A stretch of 64,000 nucleotides of DNA, taken from contig NZ_JAUTDR010000006.1 in assembly GCF_030649675.1 (NCBI RefSeq), positions 1 through 64,000 on the forward strand, read 5' to 3'. The notes beneath the pieces were generated by a model. The model was not told where the DNA came from. It saw only the letters and a list, made by a program, of their open reading frames with translations, and ran no database searches. The number at the start of each line of letters is the position of its first letter. Position 1 is the stretch's first letter. Source of the stretch: Haliea sp. E1-2-M8. Lineage in GTDB: Bacteria; Pseudomonadota; Gammaproteobacteria; Pseudomonadales; Halieaceae. Shown in pieces: positions 60,080-64,000 of this stretch. Position numbers and translations under genes: made by a program.

Positions 60080-60841
60080 ATGCCTGTCGATCTCCAGCAA
60101 CTGGTTGCGTATACCGACAACCTGCTGCAAGCCGAACGCTTCGCCGACTACTGCCCCAACGGCCTGCAGGTGCAGGGTCGCTCACAGGTAGAGCGCATCG
60201 TCAGTGGGGTAACGGCCTGTCAGCCGCTGTTGGACGCCGCCGCGGAGCTCGGCGCGGACCTGGTGCTGGTGCACCACGGCTTTTTCTGGCGGGGTGAGGC
60301 GCAGCCGGTGGTGGGCATGAAGCGACGCCGGCTGGGCAGGCTGTTACTGCACGATATCAGCCTGCTGGCTTACCATCTGCCGCTGGATGCCCACCCGGAG
60401 CTGGGCAACAACGCGCAGCTGGGGGAGTTGCTGGGAATTCTCGATCAGCAACCTCTGGACGCGGGCAACCCTGAGGGCGTTGGTTGTATCGGCAGCCTGC
60501 CGGCACCGCTGCCGGCTGCTGCCCTGGTGGCGCAACTGGCGACCCTGACCGGGCGCGCGCCGCTGCATATTGGCGACTCCGCCGCACCAGTGCAGCGCAT
60601 TGCCTGGTGTACCGGTGCAGCCCAGTCCTACATTGGCGCTGCAGTTGCTGCCGGCGCGGACCTGTTCCTCACAGGCGAGGTATCGGAGCAGACAGTGCAC
60701 ATCGCCAGGGAGGAGGGGCTGCAGTTCATCGCCGCGGGCCATCATGCGACGGAGCGCTACGGGGTGCAGGCGCTGGGCGCGCACCTGGCGGCGCGCTTCG
60801 GCCTGGAACACCGGTTTGTGGACATCGACAACCCGGCCTGA
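60080..60841 (+). CDS. Nif3-like dinuclear metal protein
   Basis: A 253-residue YbgI/Nif3-family protein. The ATG at 60080 begins the conserved domain; the upstream frame is not used. Metal ligands are in L-V-H-H-G-F-F-W and the late H-H-A-T-E. The family is a GTP cyclohydrolase I type 2-like fold of uncertain activity. It lies between the DegS-like protease and zapG. Confidence 0.9.
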   Translation: MPVDLQQLVAYTDNLLQAERFADYCPNGLQVQGRSQVERIVSGVTACQPLLDAAAELGADLVLVHHGFFWRGEAQPVVGMKRRRLGRLLLHDISLLAYHLPLDAHPELGNNAQLGELLGILDQQPLDAGNPEGVGCIGSLPAPLPAAALVAQLATLTGRAPLHIGDSAAPVQRIAWCTGAAQSYIGAAVAAGADLFLTGEVSEQTVHIAREEGLQFIAAGHHATERYGVQALGAHLAARFGLEHRFVDIDNPA

Positions 60842-60859
60842 GCAGAGCCCCTGGTGGCG

Positions 60860-61330
60860 CTATGTTCGGGCTTGGACGTCTCTGGTCTCGCGGTTGCGGG
60901 CGCGGTCAATGCCGAACTCTTCATTGAGCATGCCCGTTTCTTCCGGAGATGACTTGGGGGCATAGTCCAGTGGCGGTTGAATGCGGGCCAGGTGGGCGGG
61001 AATCTCGGCGTCATCAGCCCGCCCCTGGAGCCGTCCCAGGGACACCGGGCCACCCTCCTGACACAGGGTCTCGGCGCCGCTGGCCAGATGGTTGTGCACA
61101 TTGCGGTAGCTGTCGGTCAGGGTATTGAGCAGAGCGGCGGTCTGGGTGAAGTGCTCGACCACGTCTTCTTCATAGGCGCGCTTGTCCTGGGTCAGCTGGT
61201 CCAGCTTGCGCTCGGTGTCGCGCAGCCGCTGTCCGTCAGTGGATGTGCTTCGCCCCAGAAGCAAGCCAATGCCGAGGCCGACCAGGAGAGAAATGGCGCC
61301 GGTGGCGACCAGGATCGTCAAACTATACAC
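60860..61330 (-). CDS. zapG: YhcB/ZapG-family division-associated protein
   Basis: A 156-residue protein with one N-terminal membrane helix (about residues 5-25) followed by a coiled coil. G-L-L-L-G-R and Y-E-E-D-V-V-E-H-F-T-Q-T-A-A-L-L match the YhcB (DUF1043) family. YhcB links division and envelope growth. The start is a GTG at 61330. It is divergent from zapE. Confidence 0.88.
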   Translation of the reverse strand: MYSLTILVATGAISLLVGLGIGLLLGRSTSTDGQRLRDTERKLDQLTQDKRAYEEDVVEHFTQTAALLNTLTDSYRNVHNHLASGAETLCQEGGPVSLGRLQGRADDAEIPAHLARIQPPLDYAPKSSPEETGMLNEEFGIDRARNRETRDVQART

Positions 61331-61496
61331 AGGAGTTCCTCTTTCCAGCGTTACGGACCAGACAAGTATACCGAGACCAGGGGGGGCAGGTCTCGCTTTG
61401 TCTCAGTTTGCCTTGGTCGCCCCTGTGTTGCCAAGGCCGCGGGGCGCCGTTAGAGTGAGCCGCCCAAACCATCACCGAACTCTACCGGACATTCGC

Positions 61497-62597
61497 TTGA
61501 GCCAGTCATCAATCAGCCCCTGGCAGCGCTACCAGGCCGACCTGCAGCGGGAGGGTTTTTCCCACGACCCCGCCCAGGAGAAGGCTGTGCGCCTGCTGCA
61601 GGACTTGTACGAACGTTTGCTGGCGCGTGAGTCGCAGCACCGGCCCTGGTGGCGGCGCTGGCGGCGGCAGCGGCCGGAACCCGAGCGGGGGCTCTACCTC
61701 TGGGGCGGTGTCGGTCGCGGCAAGACCTACCTGGTGGACACGTTTTTCGAATGCCTGCCCATCGACGCCAAGCTGCGGGTGCACTTTCACCGCTTCATGC
61801 AGCGGGTGCATACCGAGCTCAAGCAGTTGGCGGGGGAGAAGAATCCCCTGCTGCTGGTCGCGGACCGGCTCGCCGGCGAAGCCCGGGTGATCTGCTTCGA
61901 TGAGTTTTTCGTCACCGATATTGCCGATGCAATGATCCTCGGTGGCCTGATGGAGGCCCTGTTTGCCCGGGGGGTGACCCTGGTGGCAACGTCCAACATC
62001 AAGCCCGCCCACCTGTATGAAAACGGCCTGCAGCGGCAGCGCTTCCTGCCGGCCATCGCCCTGCTGGAGCGCTATACGCGGGTGGTGAACGTGGACGCCG
62101 GTATCGACTACCGCCTGCGCACCCTGGAGCAGGCCGAACTCTACCATTACCCGCTGGATGAAGACGCAGACCGCAGCCTGCAACAGAGCTTTGAGCGGTT
62201 GGCGCCGCACCCGGGGCGGCCCGGCGAGAATCTTTTGATCAATGGTCGCGAGATTCGCTGCCGCAGCCTGGCGGACGATGTCGTCTGGTTCGATTTCGCC
62301 GAGCTTTGCGGCGGGCCGCGCTCCCAGAATGACTATATTGAACTGGCCCGGGTTTTCCACGCGGTGGTGCTGTCGGGAGTGCCGGCTCTGGGGGCCGCCA
62401 ATGACGATGCAGCCCGCCGCTTCGTCAATCTGGTGGACGAGTTCTACGATCGCAACGTAAAACTGGTGATGGCTGCAGACAGGCCCCTGTCCTCCCTGTA
62501 TGATGGCCGCCGTTTGCAGTTCGAATTCCAGCGCACTGTATCCCGCTTGCAGGAAATGCAGTCCCACGAATATCTGGCCAGGGAGCACCGCCCCTGA
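61497..62597 (+). CDS. zapE: Cell division ATPase ZapE
   Basis: A 366-residue AFG1-like AAA ATPase. The TTG at 61497 is chosen because it gives the family length before the conserved Y-Q-A-D-L-Q; a GTG at 61455 is possible. Walker A is G-G-V-G-R-G-K-T and Walker B C-F-D-E-F-F. ZapE destabilises FtsZ rings under stress. It precedes the rplM promoter. Confidence 0.93.
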   Translation: MSQSSISPWQRYQADLQREGFSHDPAQEKAVRLLQDLYERLLARESQHRPWWRRWRRQRPEPERGLYLWGGVGRGKTYLVDTFFECLPIDAKLRVHFHRFMQRVHTELKQLAGEKNPLLLVADRLAGEARVICFDEFFVTDIADAMILGGLMEALFARGVTLVATSNIKPAHLYENGLQRQRFLPAIALLERYTRVVNVDAGIDYRLRTLEQAELYHYPLDEDADRSLQQSFERLAPHPGRPGENLLINGREIRCRSLADDVVWFDFAELCGGPRSQNDYIELARVFHAVVLSGVPALGAANDDAARRFVNLVDEFYDRNVKLVMAADRPLSSLYDGRRLQFEFQRTVSRLQEMQSHEYLAREHRP

Positions 62598-62667
62598 GTG
62601 CCGCGTTCCGGCGCCGGGTGCCACAGCAGCCCCGAAACCGGGGCGTTGGCGATGATTATTTTTGAGC

Positions 62668-62696
62668 TTGAAAAGCCGGGTGCGAAGCAGTAGTAT
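62668..62696 (+). promoter_or_regulatory. Sigma-70 promoter of rplM-rpsI
   Basis: TTGAAA at 62668-62673 and TAGTAT at 62691-62696 are spaced by 17 bases, about 42 bases before rplM. The match and spacing are good. Confidence 0.65.
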
Positions 62697-62737
62697 TCGC
62701 GCTCTCGAAATTGGAGCCCTCCAAGAGGCGTTTATTA

Positions 62738-63166
62738 ATGAAAACTTTTAGTGCCAAAGCCGAAGAAGTGACCCACGACTGGTTCGTGGTGGACGCTTCT
62801 GACAAGACCCTGGGGCGCCTGGCCAGCGAAATTGCTCTCCGCCTGCGCGGCAAGCACAAGGCGGAATACACCCCGCACGTCGACACCGGCGATTACATTG
62901 TGGTCATCAACGCCGAGAAAGTTCGGGTTACCGGTGCCAAGGCCACAGACAAGCTGTATTACCACCACACTGGCTTCATAGGCGGTATCAAATCGATTTC
63001 CTTCGAGAAATTGATCGACAAGGCGCCTGAGCGGGTGCTCCAGACCGCGGTCAAGGGCATGCTGCCCCGCAATCCGCTGGGCCGCGCCATGTTCAAAAAG
63101 TTGAAGGTGTATGCGGGTGCCGAGCATCCGCATACTGCGCAGCAGCCGCAAGCACTGAACATCTAA
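62738..63166 (+). CDS. rplM: 50S ribosomal protein L13
   Basis: A 142-residue L13. The ATG at 62738 begins [21 protein letters not shown] and M-L-P-R-N-P-L-G-R are typical. It forms an operon with rpsI 13 bases downstream. Confidence 0.98.
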   Translation: MKTFSAKAEEVTHDWFVVDASDKTLGRLASEIALRLRGKHKAEYTPHVDTGDYIVVINAEKVRVTGAKATDKLYYHHTGFIGGIKSISFEKLIDKAPERVLQTAVKGMLPRNPLGRAMFKKLKVYAGAEHPHTAQQPQALNI

Positions 63167-63179
63167 CGGAAACTTCTCT

Positions 63180-63572
63180 ATGTCAGCAACCCAATACTAC
63201 GGTACCGGCCGCCGCAAGACCTCCACGGCGCGCGTGTTCATCCAGAACGGTGGTGGCAACATCACGGTCAACAAGCGCCCTCTCGACCAGTACTTCGGTC
63301 GTGAAGTCGCGCGTATGATCGTGCGTCAGCCCCTGGAACTGGTGGAGCTGGTCGACAAGTTCGACGTCAATGTCACGGTGGAAGGCGGTGGCAGCTTTGG
63401 CCAGGCCGGCGCTATCCGCCACGGTATTACCCGTGCGCTGATGGACTTCGATGAGTCGCTTCGCGGCACTCTGCGTCGCGCTGGCTACGTGACTCGTGAT
63501 GCCCGGGAAGTCGAGCGCAAGAAAGTGGGTCTGCGCAAGGCGCGCAAGCGTCCCCAGTACTCCAAGCGCTGA
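63180..63572 (+). CDS. rpsI: 30S ribosomal protein S9
   Basis: A 130-residue S9. It begins with [14 protein letters not shown] and ends with the basic tail K-R-P-Q-Y-S-K-R that reaches the P site. Its stop is followed by a terminator. Confidence 0.98.
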   Translation: MSATQYYGTGRRKTSTARVFIQNGGGNITVNKRPLDQYFGREVARMIVRQPLELVELVDKFDVNVTVEGGGSFGQAGAIRHGITRALMDFDESLRGTLRRAGYVTRDAREVERKKVGLRKARKRPQYSKR

Positions 63573-63613
63573 TTGTCCGGTTGGCCCTCCGGGCCAGCTG
63601 CTGCGTCTCGAAA

Positions 63614-63648
63614 ACGTCCGGTTTGGATTTCAGGCCGGGCGTTTTTTT
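63614..63648 (+). terminator. Rho-independent terminator of rplM-rpsI
   Basis: ACGTCCGG at 63614-63621 pairs with CCGGGCGT at 63635-63642 (one G-T pair), followed directly by seven T. The position after rpsI is as expected. Confidence 0.85.
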
Positions 63649-63808
63649 GTTTTTAGAAACAGGCACTTGCGCACGCTTCCCGGGTTCTCGGCAGGGCTTT
63701 ACCTTGTCATGGGCGGGCAAAGTCATTACTATTTGCGGCATTTTTCGCGAAGTGGTACCTACGGTTTGTCAGCCCTGTGCGACCGGCCGGTAATCAGGAG
63801 AAAGAAGC

Positions 63809-64000
63809 ATGAGTAGCGATGGCGTGAATACCGGCAGGAGACGCTTCCTGACGGCCGCGACGAGCGTAGTTGGCGTCGCTGGCGCTGTAGGGATAGCGGT
63901 ACCCTTTGTCGGGTCATGGAACCCGTCGGCCAAGGCCAAGGCAGCCGGGGCGCCGGTGAAGGCGGACATCAGCAAACTGGAGCCCGGCCAGATGGTGGTG
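63809..64000 (+). CDS. petA: Ubiquinol-cytochrome c reductase iron-sulfur subunit, N-terminal part
   Basis: Only the first 64 codons are inside the window. AGGAG precedes the ATG at 63809. The N terminus has a twin-arginine signal anchor (R-R-R-F-L-T-A-A-T) followed by a membrane helix and A-D-I-S-K-L-E-P-G-Q, the usual Rieske subunit start. The protein belongs to the cytochrome bc1 complex. The iron-sulfur cluster motifs lie beyond the right edge. Confidence 0.93.
   Translation, partial: MSSDGVNTGRRRFLTAATSVVGVAGAVGIAVPFVGSWNPSAKAKAAGAPVKADISKLEPGQMVV

Overview
The window reads as chromosomal DNA of a GC-rich marine gammaproteobacterium, most likely of the Cellvibrionales/Halieaceae type. 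The basis is gene content and order: the yrbG-kdsD-kdsC-lptCAB-rpoN-hpf-ptsN-rapZ-HPr block, mreBCD-maf-rng-yhdP, gatCAB, the ychF-pth-rplY-prs-tRNA-Gln-ispE-lolB block divergent from hemA-prfA-prmC, and ibaG-murA-hisG-hisD followed by a DegS/AlgW-type protease, zapE, rplM-rpsI and petA. A PEP-CTERM protein and the protein sequences fit this group. The assignment is an inference, not a database match.

Positions 1-3086 are an AT-richer accessory stretch that ends against the 3' end of a tRNA-Met gene. It holds three plus-strand genes (a small secreted TonB-C-like protein, a small membrane protein, and an amidohydrolase lipoprotein with an apparent inserted NTF2-like domain). A short direct repeat lies before or between them four times. 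After the tRNA come a PEP-CTERM protein, the agmatine-to-putrescine pair aguA/aguB, and a secreted sulfatase with a dockerin-like tail.

Positions 8700-16142 hold a long arsenic-resistance operon: arsR, an ArsJ-associated GAPDH, arsJ and acr3. These are coupled by start/stop overlaps to a tandem universal stress protein, a very small ORF with a near-perfect Shine-Dalgarno, an ATP-grasp-like protein and a ferritin-like helical protein, and then (after a 24-base gap) to a flavin monooxygenase resembling ArsO that has lost its C terminus. Next come a DksA/TraR zinc-finger protein and a sodium/solute symporter pseudogene with a large internal deletion.

Positions 17.6-63.6 kb are core chromosome: translation (ychF, pth, rplY, prfA, prmC, gatCAB, rplM, rpsI, two tRNAs), isoprenoid and nucleotide precursors (ispE, prs), envelope biogenesis (lolB, mreBCD, lptABC, kdsCD, murA, mlaC, yhdP), heme synthesis (hemA), nitrogen PTS regulation (rpoN, ptsN, HPr, rapZ), magnesium transport (mgtE), histidine synthesis (hisG, hisD) and division factors (zapE, zapG). 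The Rieske subunit gene petA runs off the right edge.

Oddities in the core include a REP-like repeat array translated as a pentapeptide tail on GatA, an mreC reading frame whose conserved N terminus has no standard start codon, an RNase G lacking its C-terminal domain, tRNA-tail repeats beside tRNA-Gln, and an mlaC gene without mlaFED beside it.
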